From assembly GCA_934095965.1 (NCBI GenBank), contig CAKOKR010000011.1, positions 1-34,302 on the forward strand: a stretch of DNA of 34,302 nt. The letters are read 5' to 3'. The position numbers and the translations under genes were made by a program. The stretch is from an uncultured Bacilli bacterium. GTDB lineage: Bacteria > Bacillota_I > Bacilli_A > RF39 > UBA660. This document shows positions 1-7,169 of the stretch, piece after piece; within the stretch, counting starts at the first letter, position 1; the number at the start of each line of letters is the position of its first letter. The notes under the pieces were generated by a model. That model did no database searches. It saw nothing but the letters and a program-made list of their open reading frames with translations, and was not told the DNA's origin.

Positions 1-2
1 AA

Positions 3-59
3 TTAAATAGATACTGCCCAAAATGTAGAAAGACAGTAGCTGCTAAAGAAAAGAAATAA
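3..59 (+). CDS. rpmG: Probable ribosomal protein bL33, C-terminal fragment
   Basis: The window opens inside a reading frame ending RYCPKCRKTVAAKEKK at a TAA. A CxxC pair after an aromatic residue, followed by a short Lys-rich tail, is how bL33 proteins end (typically KKYCPxCRKHTxHKE). bL33 is a small zinc-ribbon protein of the large ribosomal subunit near the E site. Only 18 codons are visible, so this is a family-level guess; another zinc-ribbon protein is possible. The usual His of the tail is Val here. It lies about 20 bp upstream of efp in the same orientation. Confidence 0.55.
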   Translation, partial: LNRYCPKCRKTVAAKEKK

Positions 60-78
60 TAGAAAAGAGGATTAAAAT

Positions 79-639
79 ATGGACATTAATATTAATGATA
101 TCAAAAATGGTATGACAATTATCATGGATGGTAATTTATATTCAATCGTAGAATTTCAACATGTTAAACCTGGTAAAGGACCTGCTTTTGTTAGAATTAA
201 AAGAAGAAATTTAAGAACTGGATCAGTTACTGAAGATACATTTAATACAAATATTAAAGTAACTAAAGCTCGTATTGAAAAAGTAAAAGCAAGTTATCTA
301 TACGCTATGGGAGATACTTATGTATTCATGAATAGTGATACATATGAACAATTAGAACTTCCTGCATCAGTATTAGGTGATAATGTTAACTTCATTAAAG
401 AAGGGCTAGAAATCGATATTGATAACTTTGAAGGAGAAATAATTGGTATCTCATTACCAGAAAAAGTTGAATACACAGTAGTAGAAACAGAACCAGCAGT
501 AAAAGGCAACACTGCAACAAATGCAAGTAAAGATGCTAAGATTGAAACTGGTTACGTAGTAAAAGTTCCTTTATTTATAAATGAAGGAGAAAAAATTATA
601 ATCTCTACTAAAGATGGAAAATATTCAGGAAGAGCATAA
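79..639 (+). CDS. efp: Translation elongation factor P
   Basis: EF-P of normal length (186 aa). It binds ribosomes stalled on polyproline stretches between the P and E sites and promotes peptide-bond formation. The N-terminal KOW-like domain carries the loop HVKPGKGPAF, whose tip Lys33 corresponds to the residue modified in bacteria (Lys32 in B. subtilis). Two OB-type domains follow, ending with the conserved GEKIIISTKDGKYSGRA. The start is supported by AAAGAGG 8 nt upstream of ATG. No modification enzyme is seen in this window. The stop codon sits in the loop of an intrinsic terminator. Confidence 0.97.
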   Translation: MDININDIKNGMTIIMDGNLYSIVEFQHVKPGKGPAFVRIKRRNLRTGSVTEDTFNTNIKVTKARIEKVKASYLYAMGDTYVFMNSDTYEQLELPASVLGDNVNFIKEGLEIDIDNFEGEIIGISLPEKVEYTVVETEPAVKGNTATNASKDAKIETGYVVKVPLFINEGEKIIISTKDGKYSGRA

Positions 640-651
640 TGCTCTTTTTTT
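629..651 (+). terminator. Intrinsic terminator of efp
   Basis: AAGAGC (630-635) pairs with GCTCTT (641-646) around a 5-nt loop that contains the efp stop codon, followed by a T7 run. Very compact: gene end and terminator are merged. Confidence 0.85.
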
Positions 652-674
652 GAAAAAAAGGAGGTAGAAAGACT

Positions 675-1355
675 ATGGAAAATAAATTTAAAATGACACT
701 AGAAGATAATATCTTCTGGGCAAAAAGAAACATAGTAGATACAATATATAAAAATGCAAGGTTAGAAGGAATAAATGTTACATTTCCTCAAACTGAAGCA
801 ATTATTAATGGGGGAATTATAAATAATTTACCAATTAATGATGTTGAAAAAGTCCTAGGAATGAAACAAGCTTGGGAATTTATAATAAATACTATAGATT
901 TACCAGTAACTTATGCTTATATATGTGAAGTTCATAAAATGTGTGCTGTTGATGTTCCAGTTAGCTTGCGAGGTAAACTTAGAAATGTACCGGTAAATAT
1001 CGGAGGTACAACTTGGAAACCACAATTTCCTATTGAATCACAACTTCAAGAAGAACTATCTAAAATTCTAAAAATAGAAAATCAAACAGATTGTGCTCTA
1101 AGTATCATGTTTTGGCTTATGCGTAAACAAATATTTCTAGATGGAAACAAAAGAACAGCAATGTTAATTGCCAATAAAATATTAATTTCTAATGGATGTG
1201 GTATCATTGCCATTCAAGAACAAGATTTAGAAACATTCGGTAAAAAATTAATAAAATTTTATGAAACTAATGATATGACTGATGTTAAAGATTTCGTATA
1301 TAAAAATGAATTAACAGGATTTGATAGCAATAAAGCTGTTCAAGAAAATAACTAA
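675..1355 (+). CDS. Fic-fold protein with catalytic His replaced by Gln
   Basis: A 226-aa Fic/DOC family protein. Active Fic enzymes transfer AMP (or another phosphate-containing group) to target hydroxyls using the motif HxFx[DE]GN[GK]R. Here the motif reads QIFLDGNKRTAM at residues 152-163: the Asp-Gly-Asn-Lys-Arg anion-binding loop is intact but the catalytic His is Gln152. An N-terminal segment NARLEGIN (Glu31) resembles the inhibitory helix motif [ST]xxxE[GN] of autoinhibited Fic proteins. SD AAGGAGGT lies 9 nt upstream of ATG. It stands alone between two terminators with no antitoxin-like partner, so it need not be a toxin. Fold assignment is confident; activity is uncertain because a Gln at this position should not act as the general base. 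Confidence 0.88.
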   Translation: MENKFKMTLEDNIFWAKRNIVDTIYKNARLEGINVTFPQTEAIINGGIINNLPINDVEKVLGMKQAWEFIINTIDLPVTYAYICEVHKMCAVDVPVSLRGKLRNVPVNIGGTTWKPQFPIESQLQEELSKILKIENQTDCALSIMFWLMRKQIFLDGNKRTAMLIANKILISNGCGIIAIQEQDLETFGKKLIKFYETNDMTDVKDFVYKNELTGFDSNKAVQENN

Positions 1356-1377
1356 AGAGCCAAAAGCTCTTTTTTGT
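1354..1377 (+). terminator. Intrinsic terminator of the Fic gene
   Basis: AAAGAGC (1354-1360), loop CAAAA, GCTCTTT (1366-1372), then Ts. The 5' arm begins inside the stop codon. Confidence 0.85.
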
Positions 1378-1383
1378 TTATAC

Positions 1384-1406
1384 AAAAAAATAAGTCTTTC
1401 GACTTA
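1384..1406 (-). terminator. Intrinsic terminator of the DUF4282 gene
   Basis: Reading on the minus strand, TAAGTC-GAAA-GACTTA (1391-1406, GNRA-type loop) is followed by seven Us (1384-1390). The stop codon is part of the stem. Confidence 0.82.
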
Positions 1407-1853
1407 CTTTTCTTCTTCATCTTTTTTTTCTTTTTTAGCCATCTTAGGTTTAACAGATTCACTAATATCTTGTGTATTCTTCCAAGTCATTACTCTGATT
1501 AAAACAAGTTCATAACAAATTCTAATAGAGATTGGTCCGAATATCAAGCAAATTAAGAAACTTACAAAGCTTGTAGAAATTAAACCAAAAGATAGTAAGA
1601 TAACAAAAATAGTACTGATAATATAAAGAACTTTAAGAAGTGGTTCAATTAACATAACCTTAAAATCTAATAAATCTTTTAAAGTTTGTAATTTTTTAGA
1701 TACTTCTTTTTTATCTTTAACAAACATAAAGTATACCATGATACCAGCAGCAATAGCAATAATCATAGCAATTACAGTCCATATAAGAGTACCAGCAACT
1801 TTATTAGCAACTTTACTACTTTCTGTTAAATAATCCCATTGTGCACCATTCAT
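1404..1853 (-). CDS. DUF4282 family membrane protein
   Basis: A 149-aa integral membrane protein of unknown function. One hydrophobic helix lies at about residues 20-45. After a basic linker comes a DUF4282-like unit (about 60-125), with LLDFKVMLIEPLLKVLYII, a second and third helix, and the family-typical RICYELVLI ending, then a highly charged Lys/Glu tail. The frame is open to an ATG 33 nt further upstream, but AAAGGAG lies 9 nt before the ATG at 1853, so I start there. The upstream ATG would place the SD inside the coding region. Monocistronic, with its own promoter and terminator. No function can be inferred from neighbours. Confidence 0.82.
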   Translation of the reverse strand: MNGAQWDYLTESSKVANKVAGTLIWTVIAMIIAIAAGIMVYFMFVKDKKEVSKKLQTLKDLLDFKVMLIEPLLKVLYIISTIFVILLSFGLISTSFVSFLICLIFGPISIRICYELVLIRVMTWKNTQDISESVKPKMAKKEKKDEEEK

Positions 1854-1876
1854 AACATAAAACTCCTTTCTAATAT

Positions 1877-1905
1877 ATATTACCAAAAATTGAAAAATAT
1901 TACAA
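1877..1905 (-). promoter_or_regulatory. Promoter for the DUF4282 gene
   Basis: On the minus strand: -35 TTGTAA (1900-1905), 17-nt spacer, extended -10 TGG-TAATAT (-10 at 1877-1882). Confidence 0.55.
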
Positions 1906-1912
1906 TATTATT

Positions 1913-1940
1913 TTGCCAAATTTTAAATTTGTGATAAAAT
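1913..1940 (+). promoter_or_regulatory. Promoter for the NUDIX gene (and possibly sigG)
   Basis: TTGCCA (1913-1918), 16-nt spacer, extended -10 TGA-TAAAAT (1932-1940). The first codon of the NUDIX gene is at 1959. Confidence 0.55.
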
Positions 1941-1958
1941 AAATATGGTGAAGTAATA

Positions 1959-2471
1959 GTGATAGAAATAATAAAAAATAAAAATAATCTAAGTGAATTA
2001 GAAATTAACAACATTGTAACCAGAGTTAAAGCATTAATAATAAACAGCAACAACCAAATTTTACTTGGACATTCATATTGTGAATATCAGTTTCCCGGAG
2101 GTCATGTTGAAAATAATGAAGAATTTGCAGATGCATTAAAACGTGAATTAAAAGAAGAAACTGGATTAACTTATGATGTAGATAATATAACGCCTTTTGT
2201 TTTATTAAAAAGATATTATAAAGAATATCCAACAAAAAATGAAAATACCAAAATAATGATATATTATTACATAATTAAAAGTGACGAAATACCGAATTTA
2301 AGTAATACCAATTTAACGGATGAAGAAAAAGATGGTAATTTTAAATTAAGGTATGTGCCTCTTGATATTGTGGAAGATGTTTTAAAAGAAAATATTGAAT
2401 CATGTGGAGATGCTCAAGGTATAGCAGAAGAAATGCTCGAAGTTTTAAAAATATACTTTCAAAATGTATAA
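1959..2471 (+). CDS. NUDIX hydrolase
   Basis: A 170-aa NUDIX-fold protein, a family hydrolysing nucleoside diphosphates linked to another moiety. The full NUDIX box Gx5Ex7REUxEExGU is present from Gly48 (GHVENNEEFADALKRELKEE), with Arg62, Glu63, Glu66, Glu67 and Gly69 in place, so metal binding should be intact. The start is GTG with GGTGA about 8 nt upstream; no ATG lies nearby. The substrate cannot be read from the sequence. It occupies the place upstream of sigG where many spore formers have spoIIGA-sigE, so it may co-transcribe with sigG. Confidence 0.88.
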   Translation: MIEIIKNKNNLSELEINNIVTRVKALIINSNNQILLGHSYCEYQFPGGHVENNEEFADALKRELKEETGLTYDVDNITPFVLLKRYYKEYPTKNENTKIMIYYYIIKSDEIPNLSNTNLTDEEKDGNFKLRYVPLDIVEDVLKENIESCGDAQGIAEEMLEVLKIYFQNV

Positions 2472-2478
2472 AACAAAA

Positions 2479-2511
2479 TAAATTTACCCATTAATAAAAT
2501 AGGTGAATTTA
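2479..2511 (+). promoter_or_regulatory. Hairpin sequestering the sigG Shine-Dalgarno
   Basis: TAAATTTACC (2479-2488) pairs with GGTGAATTTA (2502-2511), ten base pairs including one U-G, with a 13-nt loop. The SD AGGTGA (2501-2506) is almost entirely in the 3' arm, and the ATG follows at 2513. This should dampen translation initiation. Confidence 0.7.
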
Positions 2512-2512
2512 A

Positions 2513-3289
2513 ATGTCTAAATATAAAGTTGATATAACAGGTATTAATACAAGTGAACTACGGGTTTTAACTCAAGGTGAAATGACTAGTCTTTTTATAA
2601 TGTATCAAAATGGTTCACTGGATGCTAAAGAAAAATTAATAAATGGTAATCTAAAACTAGTTCTAAGTATTTTAAAAAATTATAATCGAGGAAACGTTAA
2701 CATGGATGATTTATTTCAAGTCGGTGTTATTGGCTTAATCAAAGCAATCGATAATTTTGATATAACCTATGGTTTAAAACTATCAACTTATGCAGTGCCC
2801 CTAATTGAAGGAGAAATAAAAAGATACCTAAGAGATAACACAGCCATGAGAGTAAGCCGAAGTACTAAAGACTTAGCTTATCAAATAATTAAATTTAAAG
2901 ATGAATATTTAGTAAACTATGGTCATGAAGCAACTCCAGAGGTTATATCAAAAAATCTTGGTATTGATGAATACTTAATTAGTTATGCCCTTGATGCTAT
3001 GAAAGATCCATCATCAATATTTGAACCAATCTATAATGATGGCACAGATACAATTTATTTATTTGATCAAATCGCTGATATCAAAGATAAAAATAGTGAT
3101 AAAGATATGATTATATCTCTAAGAAAAGCATTGCAAAAAATAAATGAACGTGAGAAAAATATTTTACTAGAAAGATTTATTGTTGGAAAAACTCAAATGG
3201 AAATAGCATCAAATCTAGGAATTAGCCAAGCTCAAGTGTCTCGTCTTGAAAAAAGTGCTATCTCAAGTGTTCGTAAATTAATCAAATAA
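2513..3289 (+). CDS. sigG: RNA polymerase sigma-G, late forespore sigma factor
   Basis: A 258-aa sigma-70 family factor matching sigma-G throughout. The diagnostic N-terminus MSKYKVDITGINTSELRVL is followed by region 2 (NGNLKLVLSI, DDLFQVGVIGLIKAIDNFD, STYAVPLIEGEIKRYLRD), region 3 (about residues 115-190) and region 4 with its helix-turn-helix (TQMEIASNLGISQAQVSRLEK). In known spore formers sigma-G drives late forespore genes after engulfment. It is followed by ylmC, lspA and rluD, an order that resembles a shortened B. subtilis sigG-ylm-ileS-lspA-ylyB region. Translation is probably restrained by the leader hairpin. Neither spoIIGA nor sigE is adjacent. Confidence 0.95.
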   Translation: MSKYKVDITGINTSELRVLTQGEMTSLFIMYQNGSLDAKEKLINGNLKLVLSILKNYNRGNVNMDDLFQVGVIGLIKAIDNFDITYGLKLSTYAVPLIEGEIKRYLRDNTAMRVSRSTKDLAYQIIKFKDEYLVNYGHEATPEVISKNLGIDEYLISYALDAMKDPSSIFEPIYNDGTDTIYLFDQIADIKDKNSDKDMIISLRKALQKINEREKNILLERFIVGKTQMEIASNLGISQAQVSRLEKSAISSVRKLIK

Positions 3290-3313
3290 ATCATATAATT
3301 AAATGGTGATAAA

Positions 3314-3535
3314 ATGTATTTAAGTGAACTTCAAAATAAAGATATAATCAGTGTTAAAACAGGAATAAATCTAGGAAGAATCATTGATGCTGAAGTAGAT
3401 ATGAATGGTCATATAATAAATATCGTCGCAGAAAATAAAAAAATATTTAGAAAAGTATGGAAAAATAGTGAAATTACTTTTACATTTAATGATATTTCTA
3501 AAATAGGTACAGATTGTATACTAGTAAATAAGTAA
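3314..3535 (+). CDS. ylmC: YlmC/YmxH family PRC-barrel protein
   Basis: A 73-aa single-domain PRC-barrel protein. The pattern LSELQNKDIISVKTGINLGRI, followed by beta strands and a terminal KIGTDCILV, is typical of the YlmC/YmxH sporulation-associated family, whose molecular role is not established. It sits 24 nt after sigG with GGTGA before the ATG, the same relative position as in B. subtilis, supporting both the assignment and co-transcription with sigG. Confidence 0.85.
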   Translation: MYLSELQNKDIISVKTGINLGRIIDAEVDMNGHIINIVAENKKIFRKVWKNSEITFTFNDISKIGTDCILVNK

Positions 3536-3541
3536 AAAATA

Positions 3542-3550
3542 TGGTACAAT
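3542..3550 (+). promoter_or_regulatory. Extended -10 element just before lspA
   Basis: TGG-TACAAT ends 7 nt before the lspA ATG (3558), so the predicted transcription start falls on or next to the start codon. The best -35 at 17-nt spacing is weak (TAGTAA, 3522-3527), as often with extended -10 promoters. Confidence 0.45.
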
Positions 3551-3557
3551 ATTAGGT

Positions 3558-4019
3558 ATGAAGAAGAAAAGTATAATCATAGCTATTATTGTATTTTTAT
3601 TTGATCAACTTATTAAAACAATAGTTAATAAGTCTCTTTATTATGGAGCATTAAAATCAATAATACCAAATTTGTTTTATTTAACCAAAGTCTATAACCA
3701 AGGAGCAGCATGGAGTATAATGGAAGGCTCTAGAGTTTTTCTAGTAGTCATATCTATCATATGTCTTGTTTGTTTATTCATCTATGAAGCTAAATTTAAG
3801 ACTGATAGAAAAGTAAGTTTTGCTTTTGGTCTTATCTACGGAGGCTTGCTTGGTAACTTACTTGATCGTATTAGACTAGGTTATGTAATAGATTATCTTA
3901 AATTCTATATTATAAAGTATGAATTTCCAGTTTTTAATCTAGCAGATACTGCCTTAGTAATTGGTTTTTTAATACTTATAATATCTATCATAAAAGGAAG
4001 TGATAAAAATGACTATTAA
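3558..4019 (+). CDS. lspA: Lipoprotein signal peptidase (SPase II)
   Basis: A 153-aa, four-helix membrane aspartyl protease that cleaves signal peptides of diacylglyceryl-modified prolipoproteins. Visible signatures are NQGAAWS (47-53), GNLLDR (99-104) and the two catalytic Asp motifs, YVIDYLKF (Asp112) and FNLAD (Asp130). There is no convincing SD before the ATG, only TAGG directly upstream, while a -10 hexamer ends 7 nt before it; the mRNA from this promoter may be leaderless. The 3' end overlaps rluD by 11 nt, so the two are translationally linked. Confidence 0.95.
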   Translation: MKKKSIIIAIIVFLFDQLIKTIVNKSLYYGALKSIIPNLFYLTKVYNQGAAWSIMEGSRVFLVVISIICLVCLFIYEAKFKTDRKVSFAFGLIYGGLLGNLLDRIRLGYVIDYLKFYIIKYEFPVFNLADTALVIGFLILIISIIKGSDKNDY

Positions 4020-4887
4020 AGCCCTAGAAAGCAACATAAGAATAGATAAGTATTTATCAGGTATTCTAGATGAATCTCGTGAAACTATAACAAAAATGAT
4101 CGAAGAAGGATATATTCTTGTCAATAAAAAAAGTACAAAGCCATCTTACAAATTGAAAGAGACTGATGAAGTAACTGTTAATGATGGTTTTAAAAAAGAA
4201 ATGAGTCTTGAAGCAACAAAGATGGATATAGATATAGTTTATGAAGATGAATATTTAATGGTTATAAATAAACCAAGTGGTTTAGTGGTACATCCTGGTA
4301 ATGGAAATCAATCTAATACTTTAGTAAATGGACTTTTGTATTACACAAAAAATTTAAGTCAAAAAGAAGAATTTAGACCAGGTATAGTACATAGATTAGA
4401 TAAAGATACCAGTGGTCTAATGCTTGTTGCAAAAGATGATAAAACCCATGAATTATTATCAGAAATGTTTAAAGAAAAACAAGTTCATCGTGAATATATA
4501 GCGCTTTTAGATGGAGTATTTCCCCAAGAAAAAGCTATAATTGATGCCCCAATTGGAAGAAGCAGGGAACAATTTGATAAAATGGAAGTAAGAAAAGATG
4601 GGAAAAGGGCAGTAACTCATCTTGAAGTAATAAAAAAATATAGTAAAAATACTTTAGTTAGATTAGTACTTGAAACCGGAAGAACTCATCAAATCAGAGT
4701 TCATCTATCATACATAGGTTATCCAGTTCATAATGATCCAGTTTATTCCAAAAAAGAATCAACAGAATTTGGTCAATTCCTTCATTCTGCATATTTAAAA
4801 TTCGTTCATCCCATAACCCATAAGACTCTTGAATTCCAAGAAGACTTACCATTAACTTTCAAAGATTTTATAGATAATCTAGAATAA
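4009..4887 (+). CDS. rluD: RluD/YlyB-type rRNA pseudouridine synthase
   Basis: A 292-aa RluA-family pseudouridine synthase with an N-terminal S4 RNA-binding domain (about 10-60) and a catalytic domain containing HRLDKDTSGLML, where Asp131 is the nucleophilic residue. Family members modify 23S rRNA uridines; the exact site is not deducible. I chose ATG 4009 over an in-frame GTG at 4000, because the GTG overlaps the end of the SD AAAGGAAG (3993-4000) that correctly serves the ATG. It overlaps lspA, as lspA-ylyB do in B. subtilis. Its end overlaps the convergent small membrane gene by 20 nt. Confidence 0.93.
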   Translation: MTIKALESNIRIDKYLSGILDESRETITKMIEEGYILVNKKSTKPSYKLKETDEVTVNDGFKKEMSLEATKMDIDIVYEDEYLMVINKPSGLVVHPGNGNQSNTLVNGLLYYTKNLSQKEEFRPGIVHRLDKDTSGLMLVAKDDKTHELLSEMFKEKQVHREYIALLDGVFPQEKAIIDAPIGRSREQFDKMEVRKDGKRAVTHLEVIKKYSKNTLVRLVLETGRTHQIRVHLSYIGYPVHNDPVYSKKESTEFGQFLHSAYLKFVHPITHKTLEFQEDLPLTFKDFIDNLE

Positions 4888-5188
4888 TTTTAATAAGTGT
4901 AATTATATTCATTAAAAAGTATGGTACACTTAAAATGGAAAAGTACCCAAGTATTCTTTTAAAATCAATATTTAAAAGTATATTAAAAAGAAAAAGTAAT
5001 CCAGCACTAAAAAGAGCAAATAAATAATTTTGAAAATATAAATAAAATAAAAAAGTTGATAAAATAAGCAAGTAATTAGTACCTACACTAAATACTAAAG
5101 CATCATCAAATAAATGATAATTATTAATTTTTAAAAGTAAAATAGTAAGTAAAACTAAACTAATTATGTAAAAAATGTAGTGTAACAT
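4868..5188 (-). CDS. Small multi-pass membrane protein, unknown
   Basis: 106 aa, almost entirely hydrophobic, with probable helices near residues 4-20, 32-50, 54-70 and 80-102 and very few charges. I do not recognise a family. It is likely real because the minus-strand ATG has a good SD (GAGGTGAT) and the frame is open for its whole length in a region not otherwise used. Its last codons overlap the end of rluD on the opposite strand. It diverges from the rhomboid gene across a 64-bp gap. Confidence 0.65.
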   Translation of the reverse strand: MLHYIFYIISLVLLTILLLKINNYHLFDDALVFSVGTNYLLILSTFLFYLYFQNYLFALFSAGLLFLFNILLNIDFKRILGYFSILSVPYFLMNIITLIKIILDYL

Positions 5189-5199
5189 AATATCACCTC

Positions 5200-5228
5200 T
5201 TTACTAAATATATGTTTTATTGTACAAT
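5200..5228 (+). promoter_or_regulatory. Promoter for the rhomboid gene
   Basis: TTTACT (5200-5205), 17-nt spacer, TACAAT (5223-5228). Confidence 0.5.
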
Positions 5229-5252
5229 ATTAGAACGAAAGGAAGTAATATA

Positions 5253-6413
5253 ATGAGTAATGTAGCAATTCGTAAAAATGATCAAATAATGATGAGTCTA
5301 GTTCATTATTTTGTAACTAAACAAGATTACGCTCCGATAAATGTCCAAGGAGTCAAAGATGAAATATGGTTAGAAAATTTAAATGGACCATATCGTATTA
5401 TAAGAATAAGTTGTAACTCAATAATAAATGAAGAACAATATAAGTTTGATATCTTCAAAGTAAAACATATCATGAAACAAATAAAGAAAAAAACATTATC
5501 TTTTAAAGTTAATGCACTAAATATTTGTTTAGATATAAATAAAAAAGTTGATTTAGGGGATATAAAAAATATATCTACCATAAAAGTTGATTCAATGAAA
5601 GATATAAAGAAGAATGAAGAATTAAATAAAGCATTTCCAGATATGGAAAAAAGTTTAATCAAAGCAACAGATGGACTTGATTTAATAATTAATGTAACAA
5701 ATGATATTAATGAAAAAACAGCAATTGAAAATAGTAAATTTAATGATGTATTTGCACCAAAAAAAATAATTGTAACAAACATAATATTATTCATTTGTTT
5801 ATTTATGTATGTAGTAATGTGTTTTTATGGAAAAACTATATTTGAAATAGATCCAAATACACTAGCATTATTCGGTGCAAATAACATAACACTAGTAAAA
5901 AGTGGAGAAATTTTTAGATTAATTGCCAGTGCTTTCTTACATGTTGGTATCATTCATTTAATAGTTAATATGTATTCTTTAATGATTATAGCATCTCAAG
6001 TAGAAAACTTTATAGGTAAAGCAAAATTTATATTTGTATATCTCATGAGTGCTATAAGTGGATCTTTAATGTCACTAGTATTCTTAGGTCCAACCACAGT
6101 TGCTTGTGGTGCAAGTGGAGCATTATTTGGTTTAATGGGTTGTCTTTTATATTTTGGTTATCACTATAGAGTATATTTATCTGATGCAATTAGAACTCAA
6201 ATTATTCCAATCATTATCATAAACTTATTTATTGGTTTTTCAATATCAGGTATTGATAATGCCTGTCATATTGGTGGACTTATCGGCGGATACTTAGCTA
6301 CTATGGCAGTAGGTATCAAAGATAAATCAACAAAACAAGATAGAATAAATGGAAGTATTGTTTTAATACTTTATCTATTATTCTTAAGTTACATAGTATT
6401 TTTTGTAAAATAA
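5253..6413 (+). CDS. GluP-like rhomboid intramembrane serine protease
   Basis: A 386-aa membrane protease that cleaves transmembrane substrates. The first ~170 residues are a soluble domain resembling the cytosolic part of B. subtilis GluP/YqgP. Six or seven helices follow with the rhomboid signatures HVGIIHLIVNM (His235, Asn239), GASGALFG (catalytic Ser288) and NACHIGG (catalytic His339). The C-terminal TPR region of B. subtilis GluP is missing. I start at ATG 5253, with GAAAGGAAG upstream, rather than the in-frame TTG at 5220, which lies at the -10 element. Substrates are unknown. Confidence 0.92.
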   Translation: MSNVAIRKNDQIMMSLVHYFVTKQDYAPINVQGVKDEIWLENLNGPYRIIRISCNSIINEEQYKFDIFKVKHIMKQIKKKTLSFKVNALNICLDINKKVDLGDIKNISTIKVDSMKDIKKNEELNKAFPDMEKSLIKATDGLDLIINVTNDINEKTAIENSKFNDVFAPKKIIVTNIILFICLFMYVVMCFYGKTIFEIDPNTLALFGANNITLVKSGEIFRLIASAFLHVGIIHLIVNMYSLMIIASQVENFIGKAKFIFVYLMSAISGSLMSLVFLGPTTVACGASGALFGLMGCLLYFGYHYRVYLSDAIRTQIIPIIIINLFIGFSISGIDNACHIGGLIGGYLATMAVGIKDKSTKQDRINGSIVLILYLLFLSYIVFFVK

Positions 6414-6437
6414 AAACATCGAGCAACCTCGATGTTT
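6414..6437. terminator. Bidirectional terminator between the rhomboid gene and lexA
   Basis: AAACATCGAG (6414-6423), loop CAAC, CTCGATGTTT (6428-6437), a perfect 10-bp stem. The U-rich tail is better on the minus (lexA) side, but the element can serve both convergent genes. Confidence 0.8.
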
Positions 6438-6442
6438 ATTTA

Positions 6443-7069
6443 TTACATTTTCCTATATAAACCAACCGCAACACCTAGAATAGTTACATTATCAAAGATA
6501 AATGGAGCCATAGTATCGTTTTCAGGTTGAAGTCTAATATGGTCTTTTTCTTTATAGAATGTTTTTAATGTTACTTCATTTTCATCAGTCATAGCAACAA
6601 CAACATCACCATTCTTAGCATTAGAAGTTCTCTTAACAATAACATAGTCATTATTAAGTATTCCTTTATTAATCATAGATTCACCACTAACATGTAGGGT
6701 AAATACTTCACCAGCCTTAGGCATTAAACTAGCTGGTAAATCAAAGAACTCATCAGGTTGTTCGATAGCAGTAATAGGATTTCCTGCAGTAACTTTACCA
6801 AGCAAAGGTACCTTTATTACATTATCTTTTTTATCTGCATATTCATTATCAACAAGTAGTTCAATAGTTCTAAACTTATTATTAGTTTGTCTTAATATAC
6901 CCATATTTTCTAAGTTCTTAATATGAACAAATACAGTAGCAGGACTACTTAAACCAACGCCTGCACAAATTTCTCTGATTGCTGGTGGATATCCATGTGC
7001 AGCAATATACTTTTTAACAAATGTTAAAACATCTTCTTGTCTTTTTGTAAGTTTTTTTTCTTCTTTCAT
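6443..7069 (-). CDS. lexA: LexA repressor (SOS regulator)
   Basis: 208 aa. The N-terminal winged helix (about 1-70) contains the recognition region LSSPATVFVHIKNLE. The C-terminal S24 domain has the self-cleavage site Ala95-Gly96 (KVTAGNP) and the catalytic dyad Ser131 (SGESM) and Lys169 (VTLKTF). On RecA-filament activation LexA cleaves itself and derepresses DNA-repair genes. SD AAAAGGAG precedes the ATG. The promoter is near-consensus and overlapped by a LexA-like palindrome, indicating autoregulation. Transcribed away from the adjacent tRNA gene. Confidence 0.97.
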   Translation of the reverse strand: MKEEKKLTKRQEDVLTFVKKYIAAHGYPPAIREICAGVGLSSPATVFVHIKNLENMGILRQTNNKFRTIELLVDNEYADKKDNVIKVPLLGKVTAGNPITAIEQPDEFFDLPASLMPKAGEVFTLHVSGESMINKGILNNDYVIVKRTSNAKNGDVVVAMTDENEVTLKTFYKEKDHIRLQPENDTMAPFIFDNVTILGVAVGLYRKM

Positions 7070-7095
7070 GATAATATCTCCTTTTCTTAACGTAT

Positions 7096-7134
7096 ATTAT
7101 ACAATACTTTTTACACTTTGTCAAACGTATGTTT
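7096..7134 (-). promoter_or_regulatory. lexA promoter with overlapping SOS operator
   Basis: On the minus strand: TTGACA (7119-7124), 17-nt spacer, TATAAT (7096-7101), full consensus at both hexamers. The palindrome AAACATACGTTT (7123-7134) has Gram-positive LexA half-sites (core AACN4GTT) and overlaps the -35. A weaker copy, TAATATACGTTA, overlaps the start-site region at about 7088-7099. Confidence 0.85.
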
Positions 7135-7169
7135 AAAACTTTTGCAAAAATTTGTTTCAGTTAAAAAAA

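Noticed and set aside
5327..5794. 155-codon minus-strand frame
   Set aside because: Antisense shadow of the soluble domain of the rhomboid protease, without SD or promoter.
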